A DNA stretch of 64,000 nt from Zobellia alginiliquefaciens (GTDB lineage Bacteria; Bacteroidota; Bacteroidia; Flavobacteriales; Flavobacteriaceae): positions 2,294,001 through 2,358,000 of the forward strand of contig NZ_CP119758.1 of NCBI RefSeq assembly GCF_029323795.1, given 5' to 3'. Shown here one piece after another: positions 33,970 through 44,148 of the stretch. The translations under genes and the position numbers were made by a program. Each line of letters starts with the position of its first letter. The stretch's first letter is position 1. The notes beneath the pieces were generated by a model. That model had not been told where the DNA came from and searched no databases. It was given only the letters and a program-made list of their open reading frames with translations.

Positions 33970-36048
33970 TTAGCTTATACCTTCCCCATTACCCACGCTA
34001 TCCTCATCTGGATTCACAAAAACCAATTTACCATCCGTATTTTCGGTCATTAAGATCATGCCCTCACTTTCTACCCCGCGAAGTGCTCTTGGGGCCAAGT
34101 TAATAAGAACGGTCACTTTTTTGCCCACTATTTCTTCCGCTGTAAAACTTTCCGCAATACCGGAAACTATGGTTCTAGTGTCCAGTCCTGTGTCTACTTT
34201 CAATACTAATAGTTTCTTGGCTTTCGGCATTTTTTCTGCTTCCACGATGGTGCCTACGCGCATATCTAGTTTCGTAAAATCGTCAAAAGTAATGGTGTCT
34301 TTTTGTGGCATAAGTTCTTTGTTCGCGTTTTCGTTCGCCTTTTTTGTAGCTTCAAGTTTATCTAATTGGGCCTGTATTTCGCTATCCTCAATCTTTCTAA
34401 AGAGCAGTTCGGCCTTATTTATTTTGTGATTTGCGGGTAACAGTATTTCTTTGGTAGAAACCTCTTTCCAAGAAGTCTTAGCTTCCCCTGAACCGACGGC
34501 CAATATATTTTTAAGTTTCTCAGAAGTGAACGGTAAGAAAGGTTCACTCAAAACAGATAGTGCAGAGGCGATTTGAAGCGCAACGAACATAATGGTCTTT
34601 ACACGTTCTTCATCTTGCTTAATTACTTTCCAAGGTTCTTCATCTGCCAGATATTTATTTCCTAAACGAGCCAAATTCATCAATTCTTGACCTGCTTCCC
34701 TAAAACGATACCGTTCAATGGAATTGGAAATGATTTCAGGATATTTCTGAAGCTGCTCTAACGTTTCCTTATCTACTTCGGAAAATTCAGATGGAGACGG
34801 AACAATACCTTCGTAATATTTGTTTGTCAAGACCACTACGCGGTTAATAAAGTTTCCGAGAATAGCAACCAATTCATTGTTGTTCCTCGCCTGAAAATCT
34901 ATCCAGGTAAAGTCATTATCCTTGGTTTCCGGTGCATTTGCGGTTAAAGTGTACCTAAGTACATCTTGCATGTCCGGGAATTCCTCTAAATATTCATGTA
35001 ACCACACGGCCCAATTCTTAGAGGTAGAAAGTTTGTTGCCCTCTAAGTTTAGGAATTCGTTGGCAGGCACATTTTCCGGTAGAATATAATCGCCATGGGC
35101 TTTTAAGATAGCAGGGAAAATGATACAGTGAAAAACAATGTTATCCTTTCCTATAAAGTGAACCAATTTGGTTTTTTCGTCTTTCCAATAGGGTTCCCAG
35201 TCTTTGCCCTCACGTGCTGCCCATTCTTTGGTTGAACTGATATAACCTATAGGTGCATCGAACCAAACATATAGCACTTTGCCTTCGCCGCCTTCAACAG
35301 GTACGGGAATACCCCAATCTAAATCTCGGGTTACGGCACGTGGTTTTAATCCGTCATCGATCCAGCTTTTGCATTGGCCATATACGTTAGGTTTCCAGTC
35401 AGATTTATGTCCTTCTAAAATCCATTCTTTTAGAAAATCCTCATATCTATCCAAAGGTAAAAACCAGTGTTTGGTTTCTTTGGTAGTCGGTACAGAACCG
35501 GTAATGGTAGATTTTGGATTAATGAGGTCCGTAGCGTTCAAAGTAGAGCCACAGTTTTCACACTGGTCTCCATACGCTTCTTCAAATCCACATTTGGGAC
35601 ATGTGCCCACAACAAAACGGTCCGCCAAAAACTGTTTGGCTTCTTCGTCGTATAGTTGAGCGGTAGTTTCTTCAATAAAATCGCCTTGCTCATATAGCTT
35701 CACGAAAAAATCTGAAGCTGTTTTATGGTGAATTTCCCTAGATGTTCTTGAATAATTGTCAAAAGTAACCCCAAAATCCTTGAACGATTTACGAATGATC
35801 CCGTCATATTTGTCAATAACCTCTTGGGGGGTAATACCCTCTTTCTTAGCTTTCATTGAGATAGCTACGCCGTGCTCGTCACTCCCACAAACAAAGGCAA
35901 CATCATTACCGTTGAGGCGTAAATAACGTGCGTAAATATCTGCGGGTACGTATACGCCGGCCAAATGACCAATATGTATAGGGCCATTTGTATAAGGTAA
36001 GGCGGCAGTAATTGTATATCTCTCTGGGTGTGTAAGCTTTTCGGCCAT
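33970..36048 (-). CDS. metG: Methionyl-tRNA synthetase
   Basis: Class I synthetase charging tRNA-Met. The 692-residue protein has the HIGH motif ([20 protein letters not shown], near residue 20), a zinc knuckle [18 protein letters not shown], the KMSKS equivalent [11 protein letters not shown], and a C-terminal tRNA-binding OB domain ([32 protein letters not shown]). I chose the ATG at 36048, which gives [22 protein letters not shown] as in relatives; the frame extends to a TTG at 36069. Transcription with tex downstream is possible. Confidence 0.96.
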   Translation of the reverse strand: MAEKLTHPERYTITAALPYTNGPIHIGHLAGVYVPADIYARYLRLNGNDVAFVCGSDEHGVAISMKAKKEGITPQEVIDKYDGIIRKSFKDFGVTFDNYSRTSREIHHKTASDFFVKLYEQGDFIEETTAQLYDEEAKQFLADRFVVGTCPKCGFEEAYGDQCENCGSTLNATDLINPKSTITGSVPTTKETKHWFLPLDRYEDFLKEWILEGHKSDWKPNVYGQCKSWIDDGLKPRAVTRDLDWGIPVPVEGGEGKVLYVWFDAPIGYISSTKEWAAREGKDWEPYWKDEKTKLVHFIGKDNIVFHCIIFPAILKAHGDYILPENVPANEFLNLEGNKLSTSKNWAVWLHEYLEEFPDMQDVLRYTLTANAPETKDNDFTWIDFQARNNNELVAILGNFINRVVVLTNKYYEGIVPSPSEFSEVDKETLEQLQKYPEIISNSIERYRFREAGQELMNLARLGNKYLADEEPWKVIKQDEERVKTIMFVALQIASALSVLSEPFLPFTSEKLKNILAVGSGEAKTSWKEVSTKEILLPANHKINKAELLFRKIEDSEIQAQLDKLEATKKANENANKELMPQKDTITFDDFTKLDMRVGTIVEAEKMPKAKKLLVLKVDTGLDTRTIVSGIAESFTAEEIVGKKVTVLINLAPRALRGVESEGMILMTENTDGKLVFVNPDEDSVGNGEGIS

Positions 36049-36151
36049 TGATTTCAAATTAGGGTGCAAAAGTACTGATTTTGCACAGCATTACACAAGC
36101 AGATTTAATGAAGGAACTATTTAGTTTATTTCTTTGGCAGGTAAGTGAAAC

Positions 36152-36190
36152 AAAAAAAGCCTTCGTTAGTCTCAATTCTAACGAAGGCTT
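36152..36190. terminator. Terminator between metG start and DUF1501 end
   Basis: GCCTTCGTTAG and CTAACGAAGGC form a perfect 11-base stem with an 8-base loop, flanked by A-run on the left and TTT on the right. On the minus strand the hairpin is followed by seven T and lies 24 bases after the DUF1501 stop, so it is a strong terminator for that transcript. Confidence 0.88.
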
Positions 36191-36213
36191 TATAAATTAT
36201 TGGGATGAGCTGA

Positions 36214-37926
36214 TTATGCAACCATAACCGATTTGCTCATTTTGTGCTGTTGTACTTGAATACGATAGATATACTTGCCAGCCGCTAAATGTCCTGGTAT
36301 TCTATCTTTAATATTAATCTCATTTACACCTTCGGACATGATGGCATTACTTATTGTACCTACTTTCTGTCCGATAATATTGAAAAGCTGAATATCTACA
36401 TGGGCCGTAACGGGCATTTCCAAATAGATATGTGGCGAGTTTTCAGTAGGATAAAATGGTTTGTGAACAATAGAATTTAATTGTTCATTATTAGGTATTA
36501 CAGGTTTATCCGTTAGTCCACCATCTGGTGAGGTAGGAATTGTTGGTTCACCATCACTATAAACAATATCGGGGAAATCGGTTCCACTACAATTAAATCC
36601 TAGATTAACCGGAGCATAGGTATGGCCTAGTAAATGTTGTTCCACTAAAGGTATGGGTACACAGAGCCATTCCGCCAAAACGGTGGCGTATAAGTCTCTG
36701 AAATCCATGGTATATTCTAGGTTACCTCTTCCATCTGGATTATCTAGTGTAGGGTGCTCTCCAACAAAAGCACTGCCTTGCAAACCTGGGCCAAAGAAAA
36801 GTGTTGGTGCTGCTTTACCGTGATCGGTTCCGTTAGATCCATTTTCAAAGATACGTCTCCCGAACTCTGAGAAGGTCATGCTAAGCACATTGTCATCATG
36901 TTCAGTATAAGCCAAATCTTCGTAAAAGTTGTCAATTGCAATAGAGAGGTTGCTCATTAATCGTTCGTGAGCCAATGGTTGGTTTCCGTGGGTATCAAAA
37001 CCGCCCATGGAAATCATATAGACCTTTGTTCCTAAATTTCCTTTTATTAATCGAGCTAATAATGCCAGTTGTCTTGCAAAACTATTGGTTTGATATTCTA
37101 CTTGGTTTGAACCTCTTTCCCAAGCTTCGTGGATTACACCAGAATATTCATAGGTGGTATTGGCCACACCTCTTAAAAATCTTAATTGGTCACCATACAT
37201 ACAGTCGTTAAATAACTCTTGTTCAAGACCGTAGCGAACGCCAGATTCTGCTATTTCTTCAAGTTGCTCCACATTGGAGGTTACAAATGCATAATTCGTT
37301 TCGTCTCCCTGAAAAACCAAACTTCCGAACTGACCAATTTGAATGGCAGCCGGAGCGGGTGGGGGAGAAATTAAGTAATCTGGGTAACATTCTTCAAAAT
37401 GTCTTCCCATCCAGCCTGTGTTAAGTCCGCTGAAACCAGTTGAGGTTAAATCTGTATTGGCAAAAATATCAGACCCCGTAAAATGGGAAAGGCTTTGACC
37501 TTCGTAGCCCACACCATGAACCGCCTTAAATTGACCTTCGGCCCATCTAGGTTCTAATGACTTCATATAGGAAGGTATGCCGTATTCGTCCGTTAGTTTT
37601 AAAACTTTACTCTCGGGCACATAAATATTAGGTCTCGCATTGGCATACAAATCGAATTGATCGATCGGTATAACCGTACTAAGTCCATCATTACCACCGG
37701 AAAGGCGAATCAATATGAGAATATTATCGGTTTCCGTACCGGCTATAGCTGAGGTTAAAGGTGATGGGGCCGATGCCGTAAGCATATTACTGCCTAACAT
37801 CATTGAGCCTGAACCTGCTATGCCTAATGCTTGTAAAAACGAGCGTCTGCTCCAAGATTTATGCTCTTGATCGTGACCTTCGTGTTCTAGTCCTTTATGG
37901 GGATCTGTGTGGTGAGTATCGCACAT
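36214..37926 (-). CDS. DUF1501 protein with Tat signal and type IX secretion C-terminal domain
   Basis: The 570-residue protein starts with a histidine-rich stretch, then a twin-arginine signal (SRRSFLQALG, arginines 27-28, followed by a hydrophobic run). The body matches DUF1501 (sulfatase-like fold; ILILIRLSGGNDGLSTVIP, KVYMISMGGFDTHGNQ, TFSEFGRRIFENGSNGTDHG). The last 80 residues form a type A sorting domain (NSIVHKPFYPTENSPHIYLE...IQLFNIIGQKV...GKYIYRIQVQQ) used by the type IX secretion system. The protein thus seems to be exported folded and then passed to the cell surface. It follows the DUF1800 gene by 10 bases. Confidence 0.88.
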   Translation of the reverse strand: MCDTHHTDPHKGLEHEGHDQEHKSWSRRSFLQALGIAGSGSMMLGSNMLTASAPSPLTSAIAGTETDNILILIRLSGGNDGLSTVIPIDQFDLYANARPNIYVPESKVLKLTDEYGIPSYMKSLEPRWAEGQFKAVHGVGYEGQSLSHFTGSDIFANTDLTSTGFSGLNTGWMGRHFEECYPDYLISPPPAPAAIQIGQFGSLVFQGDETNYAFVTSNVEQLEEIAESGVRYGLEQELFNDCMYGDQLRFLRGVANTTYEYSGVIHEAWERGSNQVEYQTNSFARQLALLARLIKGNLGTKVYMISMGGFDTHGNQPLAHERLMSNLSIAIDNFYEDLAYTEHDDNVLSMTFSEFGRRIFENGSNGTDHGKAAPTLFFGPGLQGSAFVGEHPTLDNPDGRGNLEYTMDFRDLYATVLAEWLCVPIPLVEQHLLGHTYAPVNLGFNCSGTDFPDIVYSDGEPTIPTSPDGGLTDKPVIPNNEQLNSIVHKPFYPTENSPHIYLEMPVTAHVDIQLFNIIGQKVGTISNAIMSEGVNEINIKDRIPGHLAAGKYIYRIQVQQHKMSKSVMVA

Positions 37927-37936
37927 AATAGTAGGT

Positions 37937-39430
37937 TTACTTTAGTTGAAATTCTGGTTGTCTTGCAAGATATTGTATGAGTAGATATACTTGGGAAGGA
38001 CCTTCCATTGCGGTGGCCAAGGTCCAAGTTGGAGTGCTTCCTCCCTCATAATATTGAGGAGGGACTTCATTTCTAAAAATAGCATATGCTTTATCGTATT
38101 CTGATTGGTTCAGCAAACCTTTTGGAAGTATAAAATCTATAATGGATTTTGCTACGATGTCTGGGTTGTTACTTGTGAGTCCGTCATTTCCTGATAATGA
38201 AAGGCCAAGAGTTCTAAATTCTTCGTCATCGGCATTAAAAAAATCTTCTAAGATGGTTTCTATAGTTAACCACCTGCCTATCATGAAATTGGTGTTGATC
38301 CACGAACGGTTTCTTTGCCAACCTGCCACATCAAATGGGTCAAACATACGCTGACTTAAAAGTCCGCTGTAGTTTATAAGACTTGCAATTGTGGTATCGT
38401 CATAACTAAAACTACTTTCTTTTACTAAGTTGAAATAGAAATCAAAAGGACTTTTTATAATAACTCCAATGGCTTCATCGTCAAAAAAATGTTGACTTTT
38501 AAACAGCTCGGATAATACTGGTGCAATCTCAAAATCATTGGCAATGAATATCGATGCCATACCCGAAATGATTACTTGTGCGTTTCCTGCATTGTCTTGG
38601 GAATCAGGATGAACAAAAAATTCATATAATTTTCTGCAGATGAATTCCGCTATTTCATTGGATCGTTGTTCAAATAGAATATTAATAACATCGTCATATC
38701 CCCAATTGCCCGCTTGTCCAAAAATGGTTTTGCTATCGGTGTCATGACGTTCGGCATCAAAAGTTACCTTTTCACAACCCAACTCACCACGCTCCACATA
38801 ACCGGAAAGGGCACGTGCAGTTTCTATAATATCTTCTTCGGTATAATTGTTTCCTTCGCCTAAAGTAAATAACTCGTAAAGCTCTCGAGCGTAGTTCTCA
38901 TTGGGGTTGTGGCCGTTATTGTAAACACCATCTAGGTAGTAGAGCATGGCGTCCGTAAGGCCAATTTCGCTCACAAACGTTTTAAAATTACCTAATGCGT
39001 TTCGCTGTAGGCAATTAACATAATGATATAGAAACGGGGTACATTCGTAAACATCTAGTTCTGTAACAAAATGATTGCTCCAAAAAAAGCTCATTCGGTC
39101 CAGGAGATTGTTGTTTAGCATACTTTTGCCATAGGCTAAACTAAAATCGCTCTCCTGTGTTCGTCTCAACTGATTGCGTAACGTATTGTCTTCAGGGTAG
39201 TTGCTACCGTTCCAATCTGCCCATTCAGGAGCAGGTATAAGAGGAGCGCTCATAGCTTGCGCCATAAGGGCGTTTACTATAGTTTCCGCAGTGGAACCAA
39301 CAGCTTGATCTATAGTTTCCACGGAGGCACTAAACCCAAGTCTTCTGTACAGGTGAGCCGCCCTAGTTCTGTCTAAGGGAGTGGTATACAGAGCCAACGG
39401 CGCTGTATTACAGTTAACAAAATATTCCAT
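37937..39430 (-). CDS. DUF1800 family protein
   Basis: The 497-residue protein matches DUF1800: RTRAAHLYRRLGFSA near the start, LLDRMSFFWSNHFVTELD near residue 110, and the signature GHNPNENYARELYELFTLGEGNNYTEEDI near 170-200. DUF1800 and DUF1501 genes are paired across many bacteria; their joint function is unknown. I see no signal peptide, unlike the partner protein. The ATG at 39430 is the only start before a stop upstream that fits the family. Confidence 0.88.
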   Translation of the reverse strand: MEYFVNCNTAPLALYTTPLDRTRAAHLYRRLGFSASVETIDQAVGSTAETIVNALMAQAMSAPLIPAPEWADWNGSNYPEDNTLRNQLRRTQESDFSLAYGKSMLNNNLLDRMSFFWSNHFVTELDVYECTPFLYHYVNCLQRNALGNFKTFVSEIGLTDAMLYYLDGVYNNGHNPNENYARELYELFTLGEGNNYTEEDIIETARALSGYVERGELGCEKVTFDAERHDTDSKTIFGQAGNWGYDDVINILFEQRSNEIAEFICRKLYEFFVHPDSQDNAGNAQVIISGMASIFIANDFEIAPVLSELFKSQHFFDDEAIGVIIKSPFDFYFNLVKESSFSYDDTTIASLINYSGLLSQRMFDPFDVAGWQRNRSWINTNFMIGRWLTIETILEDFFNADDEEFRTLGLSLSGNDGLTSNNPDIVAKSIIDFILPKGLLNQSEYDKAYAIFRNEVPPQYYEGGSTPTWTLATAMEGPSQVYLLIQYLARQPEFQLK

Positions 39431-39625
39431 AATTTTCGTAGGCTTTAAAGAACCGTTTCATGTGTTTGGGGCTAGTTCTTAACGTACAAAGATTTTGGAT
39501 AGTATGTCTTTTCTGGTATTTTCGACATACTGTTCAATGATTTACGGTCACAATCCAATTTTTGATGTTGGTTTACGTGCTTTTTCGACGAATTACCTTT
39601 TTTATTAAGATTTAGATGAATTTCT

Positions 39626-39985
39626 ATGGGAAAACATAACGAATTTGGCAAAGAAGGAGAGAAACTGGCTGCCGACTTTTTGCTTAAAAATGGATATGAA
39701 ATCCACTGTAAAAACTACCGTTATCTAAAAGCGGAAGTTGATATCATAGCTGAAAAGGAAGACATACTGGCTATAATAGAAGTGCGTGCTAGAAGCAATG
39801 ATCAAATTATACCGATTGCGGAAACTATAACTCCCAAAAAAATAAAGCTTTTGGTCAGTGCAGCAGATCAGTACATTACTGAAAATGACTTGGATATAGA
39901 GGTTCGTTTTGACGTAATAACTATCTTAAAAAATCGAAAAATATTTAAAATTGAACATTTAGAAAGTGCTTTTTATCATTTTTAA
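39626..39985 (+). CDS. YraN/UPF0102 family endonuclease-like protein
   Basis: The 119-residue protein has the whole UPF0102 domain: GKHNEFGKEGEKLAADFLLKNGYEIHCKNYR and the nuclease core AEVDIIAEKEDILAIIEVRAR, which resembles the restriction-fold D...E-x-K site, here ending EVR. A role in Holliday-junction or repair metabolism is often assumed for the family but not shown. It stands alone. Confidence 0.9.
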   Translation: MGKHNEFGKEGEKLAADFLLKNGYEIHCKNYRYLKAEVDIIAEKEDILAIIEVRARSNDQIIPIAETITPKKIKLLVSAADQYITENDLDIEVRFDVITILKNRKIFKIEHLESAFYHF

Positions 39986-40078
39986 AGTAATATTAACTAG
40001 TTAACTGTAATGGTATGTGCCCATTTTTAAGGGGAAAGTGAGATATTCTGAAATTTTCGAAAAGAACATTATACACAA

Positions 40079-40110
40079 TTTGTTTTATTTGTAACAATAT
40101 GTTATTTTTG
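40079..40110 (+). promoter_or_regulatory. Promoter of the ACT-like gene
   Basis: TTTG at 40079-40082, a 20-base spacer and TATTTTTG at 40103-40110 match the Bacteroidetes consensus. The gene starts 26 bases downstream. Confidence 0.6.
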
Positions 40111-40135
40111 CTCAGCAATCAATACTTATGAACCC

Positions 40136-40795
40136 ATGAAAACGATTTCGTCCGTAGTTGAACAGTACATTAAAAAGAAGCCTTTTTTGCAAAGTGCGCT
40201 TGCACAGGGTATTATTAATTTAACCTCACTTTCTAGGATCGTAAAACCTGAAATTGAGAACGAATTAGGAAAGGACATTCGCAATGGTGCAATCGTTATG
40301 GCTTTAAAGCGTCTTTCTGACGATTTAGAGTTTAGGGCCACTCATAAAATTATTAAAGTTCTAAAGAATATTGGTGAAATTACCGTGCGTTCATCGCTCA
40401 CAGATTTTACTTTTTTGGTTTCGGAGTCTATTCTAGAGAATCAAACACAATTACTTGAAGAGGTAAATAAGAACAAAGATGTTTTTTATACGTCTTCGCG
40501 TGGGGTAAATGAACTAAATATTGTTGTTAGTAATAGTTTAGACGGTACGGTAGAAGAGCTTTTTAAAAATGAAAAGTGTACGCAAAAGGCAATGCATTTA
40601 TCGTCTATAACGGTAAAACTTCCTGCTGAAAACGTATCGGTTCCAGGCATTTATTACTTTATTTTTCAGCGTTTGGCGTGGGAAGGAATTGTACTTTATG
40701 AGGTGATTTCAACCACCAACGAGTTTACCATCCTTGTGGATGATAAGCAAGTTGATGTTGCTTTTAAGACTATAAAAGACTTAAAAACTCTTTAA
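40136..40795 (+). CDS. ACT-like domain protein of unknown role
   Basis: The 219-residue protein starts with a helical region (SVVEQYIKKKPFLQSALAQGIINLTSLSRIVKPEIEN) that looks like a winged-helix or helical DNA/RNA-contact part. It then has two ACT-like alpha/beta segments, the second with SVPGIYYFIFQRLAWEGIVLYEVISTTNEFTILVDD, which resembles the regulatory ACT module of aspartate kinase. No kinase domain is present. Homologues are sometimes labelled aspartate kinase; I would not use that name. It has its own promoter and converges with the thioredoxin-like gene. Confidence 0.75.
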   Translation: MKTISSVVEQYIKKKPFLQSALAQGIINLTSLSRIVKPEIENELGKDIRNGAIVMALKRLSDDLEFRATHKIIKVLKNIGEITVRSSLTDFTFLVSESILENQTQLLEEVNKNKDVFYTSSRGVNELNIVVSNSLDGTVEELFKNEKCTQKAMHLSSITVKLPAENVSVPGIYYFIFQRLAWEGIVLYEVISTTNEFTILVDDKQVDVAFKTIKDLKTL

Positions 40796-40799
40796 GAGG

Positions 40800-42119
40800 C
40801 TACTTTCTCAAAAGTTCTACAACTTCTTTATCGCTTTCTGGCTTGGCTATAATACGTTTATCCGAATCTAATAGGAAATACGTAGGCGTCTTCTGTATAT
40901 CGTAGGTTTGGGCGTACTTACTTTCCCATCTGCCTAGGGCAATGGCATGTTCAAAATCCGGTAGTTTTGCGGATTCAGGTGTCCATGTAGTTGTATCGTC
41001 TTCCAAACCTATGGCAATGACCTTTACGTTATTGTGCTGTTTAAGTTCTTTATGAAGTTCGGGAAGCTCTTTTAAACAATGTGAGCAGGTACTGCTCCAA
41101 AAAACGAGCAGATATTTTTCTGCTCCATCAATAGTGCTTAATTTTTTTTGAACATTAGCCGTAGTCCATTCTAGTTCTGGTGCTTTGGCGCCAATTCGCA
41201 AGCGATGTTGAGCTGCCAATGTCTGAGCCTTATTTGGATCGCTGGAAGCGGGAATAAGAGGTTCTAGATAAGTGTCGTAAATAAAATCTGTAGTATCGTG
41301 CAACCCGCCGTTGGAACTCATTTTCCATATGTTATAAAATACATCAAATTTATAAGCATCGGCTACAGGGGCAAGTTGGGTGGATACTTCCTTAATATTG
41401 GCCTGAATTGCTTTTTCAGTTTCTCCAGCAGATAGGGGTTTTGCAGGAAGGGCCGTAAATACGTAGTTCTTGAGCTTGTCCGTTAAAAAGTCCGAGGCTT
41501 GTAAAACTTTGTTGTCCACTTTTAGATGGTCAAAATAATGCTCTTTTTTATGGACGATGTAATCTTCAACCGTTTCAAATTGTGAGGGGGTATAAGGTTT
41601 GTTGGCTTTAATAAAATGCTCTACCATTAGGTTTTTAGCCTGTTCTTCATAGGCTTCTTGGGTGGTTCTTAATTGCTCGGTACATTCTTGGAATTCCTTT
41701 TTATCGGATTTTCCCTCTACATAAAAATCTACTAGCTGCTCTACTAAGGAACCAATTGCTCGGAAGTAGGAGGTCATGATTTTATTTTCTTTGGAAGAAA
41801 TGAACGAAACCCCCTGGTTTTCGTTAAAAGCTAATTCAATATTTTCTTTGCCGTTGTAAATGACATCAAAATAGAACTCATCTTGAGGTACCGCGTAAAC
41901 TAAACGATACATGCCCGGACTGGCATTTTCCGGTATTTGCAATGTGAATTTTCCATCTTTAATTGTGGTGTTCGCCACAAAAGACTGTGAACCCGGCTTT
42001 AGTTTATAAGCCAATAAATACTTGTAATTGCTGGCAGGCGTAAAAGTACCGGAAATGCTATATTGTGCCTGTGCAAAAAATGCAAAAAGCAGGGTGAATA
42101 AGACTAGAATTTTTTTCAT
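40800..42119 (-). CDS. TlpA-like thioredoxin-fold protein with N-terminal DUF4369-like domain
   Basis: The 439-residue exported protein begins at the ATG at 42119, which yields the signal peptide MKKILVLFTLLFAFFAQAQ. Residues about 20-110 form a beta-rich domain like DUF4369, followed by a long helical middle. The C-terminal thioredoxin fold has the redox pair C345-S-H-C348 (FWSSTCSHCLKELPELHKEL). It probably works on disulfides in the periplasm or outer envelope. It is the last of three minus-strand genes for exported proteins (with the CocE/NonD and esterase genes), 54 bases from the neighbour. Confidence 0.87.
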   Translation of the reverse strand: MKKILVLFTLLFAFFAQAQYSISGTFTPASNYKYLLAYKLKPGSQSFVANTTIKDGKFTLQIPENASPGMYRLVYAVPQDEFYFDVIYNGKENIELAFNENQGVSFISSKENKIMTSYFRAIGSLVEQLVDFYVEGKSDKKEFQECTEQLRTTQEAYEEQAKNLMVEHFIKANKPYTPSQFETVEDYIVHKKEHYFDHLKVDNKVLQASDFLTDKLKNYVFTALPAKPLSAGETEKAIQANIKEVSTQLAPVADAYKFDVFYNIWKMSSNGGLHDTTDFIYDTYLEPLIPASSDPNKAQTLAAQHRLRIGAKAPELEWTTANVQKKLSTIDGAEKYLLVFWSSTCSHCLKELPELHKELKQHNNVKVIAIGLEDDTTTWTPESAKLPDFEHAIALGRWESKYAQTYDIQKTPTYFLLDSDKRIIAKPESDKEVVELLRK

Positions 42120-42173
42120 GATATAAATGCTCCAAAAATGATACCACAAAAGTATTAGTTTTGGGACGATACC

Positions 42174-44099
42174 CTAGTCTTTTATTGCATTTTCATTTGC
42201 TGAGCGAAAGGGTTCCGGAGCACAGCAATCTTGCGTACCACCTACTTCTACTGATGATGAGCCAAATACTTGAATGGTAGATTTAATAAAATCTTCTTCG
42301 TTAGCTTTATAGATATTGTCTACATATTTTTGTGGATTTCGGTCAATGTACGGAAACCATGTGCTATGTATTTGAATCATAATACGGTGGCCCTTTTTAA
42401 ACGTATGTAGTATGTCTTGCAATCTGAAATTTACATCACTTGGTTCACCTGGAATAAACGGTTCGGGCTTTTCAAAGCTATTTCTATATCGGCCTCTAAA
42501 AACTTCTGCACGAACCAATTGTTGGTAGCCTCCCATGATAATATTATCCGGATTGTGCTCATAATTTTTGTGGTCGTTAGGGTAAACATCTATTAATTTC
42601 ACGATAAAATCACCGTCTGTTCCGGTCATGGCTACTTTAAGTTTTGCCATAATTTCTCCAGCTAAAACCTTGTCGTCTTTCAGAGCATCGGTTTCAAAAG
42701 TTAATACGTCCGGGCGTCTAGAGGCATGTCTTTGATCGTCTGACATGTACCTTCGTGGGGTAAAGGTCAGCCCTTCCGTCTGAGAGGTATATGGAACTGG
42801 TTTCTGAGGGTCGCTCGTATATTCAAAGACCGCCTTTTTATCTATAGGCTTATTAATGCTCAATTTTCCGTTTTCACCAAAATAAAGGCTAATAGGTTCA
42901 ATTTCTTTAGGAGGCCATACATCAAAAGTTTCCCATTTTTTTGCGCCTGTATCAAACATGTAAGCTTCGGGTAGGGTATCCGGTCCATCTTCTTTTAAAT
43001 GGTGGGCGAAGAACTTACGCTCAATGTTTTTTAAGTAGAAAGATGAAATGCTATCTCCAAAATAAATATGGTTATGAACGGTTTTACCTTTTTCACGTGC
43101 CCATCCACCATGGTCCCAAGGCCCCATAACAATACTGTTCTTGGCTTTTGGACTTGTGGCTTCAACTGTTTTATAAATATTTAATGGGCCGTAGAGGTCT
43201 TCGGCATCAAACCATCCGCCCACGGTCATTACGGCATGGTCAATTCCCTTTAAATGAGGGAGAATATTTCTCTTTTGCCAAAACTCATCATAATTGGGGT
43301 GTTCAATAATTTGGTTCCAGAAAAAGTTATCGTGATGATAGTTTTTCGTAATGTTTTTTAACGGTCCCAGTTTTAGGAAAAAATCATAGGCGTCAGGAGC
43401 AGGGTTTCCGTACAAACGCATCAATTCATCCATATACCAAGGATCTCTAGTAAGGCTGTCTTTTTGGTAACCGAAAACGGCAAAGGCAGCACTGTAGCTT
43501 TCTAGATAGGCCCCTTGGTGATGAAAATCGTCAAAGAAAAAATCAGCAATTGGTGCTTGGGGAGATGATGCTTTTAGTGCAGGATGTGCATCTATCATAC
43601 CGGCAGCGGTGTAGTGGCCAGGGTATGAAATGCCATACATACCTACACGACCATTGTTTCCTTTGATGTTCTTGATCATCCAATCTATGGTATCGTAGGT
43701 ATCTGAACTTTCGTCTATATCTTTCTTGTTTCTGCGATTGTTACCCGGAATGTTCGGTCGCATATTATCAAATTCTCCATCAGACATGTACCTCCCGCGT
43801 ACATCTTGAAAAGCCAAAATGTAACCATCCTCGATTAAATATTTAGATGGGTAACTGCTATAATTATAATTAGAGTATTTACTGGCATTGTAGCACGTAC
43901 GGTTCAGTAAAACCGGGTAGTCTTTAGATTTGTCTTTTGGGGTGTAAATAGCTGTAAAAAGTTCCGCACCATCACGCATAGGAATTCGGTATTCCTTTAA
44001 ATCGTAATGCTGTCTGAAATAAAGTGAATCAGCATTTTGAGCTTGGGAAGGCAAAACCACCATGGCTATTAGAAGGGCAAGGATAAACCTGATTTTCAT
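42174..44099 (-). CDS. Exported CocE/NonD family hydrolase (X-Pro dipeptidyl-peptidase S15-like)
   Basis: The 641-residue protein has a signal peptide (LIAMVVLPSQAQ, cleavage near 21). The alpha/beta-hydrolase domain has the nucleophile S158 (GMYGISYPGHY), the aspartate region GGWFDAEDLYG and the histidine in GPWDHGGWAR. A C-terminal jelly-roll domain follows (VNFRLQDILHTFKKGHRIMIQIHSTWFP). Relatives include glutaryl-7-ACA acylases, cocaine esterase and S15 peptidases; the natural substrate is probably a peptide, amide or ester. It is likely co-transcribed with the esterase gene upstream and the thioredoxin-like gene downstream. Confidence 0.9.
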   Translation of the reverse strand: MKIRFILALLIAMVVLPSQAQNADSLYFRQHYDLKEYRIPMRDGAELFTAIYTPKDKSKDYPVLLNRTCYNASKYSNYNYSSYPSKYLIEDGYILAFQDVRGRYMSDGEFDNMRPNIPGNNRRNKKDIDESSDTYDTIDWMIKNIKGNNGRVGMYGISYPGHYTAAGMIDAHPALKASSPQAPIADFFFDDFHHQGAYLESYSAAFAVFGYQKDSLTRDPWYMDELMRLYGNPAPDAYDFFLKLGPLKNITKNYHHDNFFWNQIIEHPNYDEFWQKRNILPHLKGIDHAVMTVGGWFDAEDLYGPLNIYKTVEATSPKAKNSIVMGPWDHGGWAREKGKTVHNHIYFGDSISSFYLKNIERKFFAHHLKEDGPDTLPEAYMFDTGAKKWETFDVWPPKEIEPISLYFGENGKLSINKPIDKKAVFEYTSDPQKPVPYTSQTEGLTFTPRRYMSDDQRHASRRPDVLTFETDALKDDKVLAGEIMAKLKVAMTGTDGDFIVKLIDVYPNDHKNYEHNPDNIIMGGYQQLVRAEVFRGRYRNSFEKPEPFIPGEPSDVNFRLQDILHTFKKGHRIMIQIHSTWFPYIDRNPQKYVDNIYKANEEDFIKSTIQVFGSSSVEVGGTQDCCAPEPFRSANENAIKD

Positions 44100-44148
44100 A
44101 GTCGTGTTTTTCTGTGTGTTTAAAGATAACTATTTGTGCGGTTTTGAA

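Noticed and set aside
34058-34429. A 123-codon plus-strand frame inside metG
   Set aside because: Antisense shadow of the strongly conserved tRNA-binding domain of MetG.
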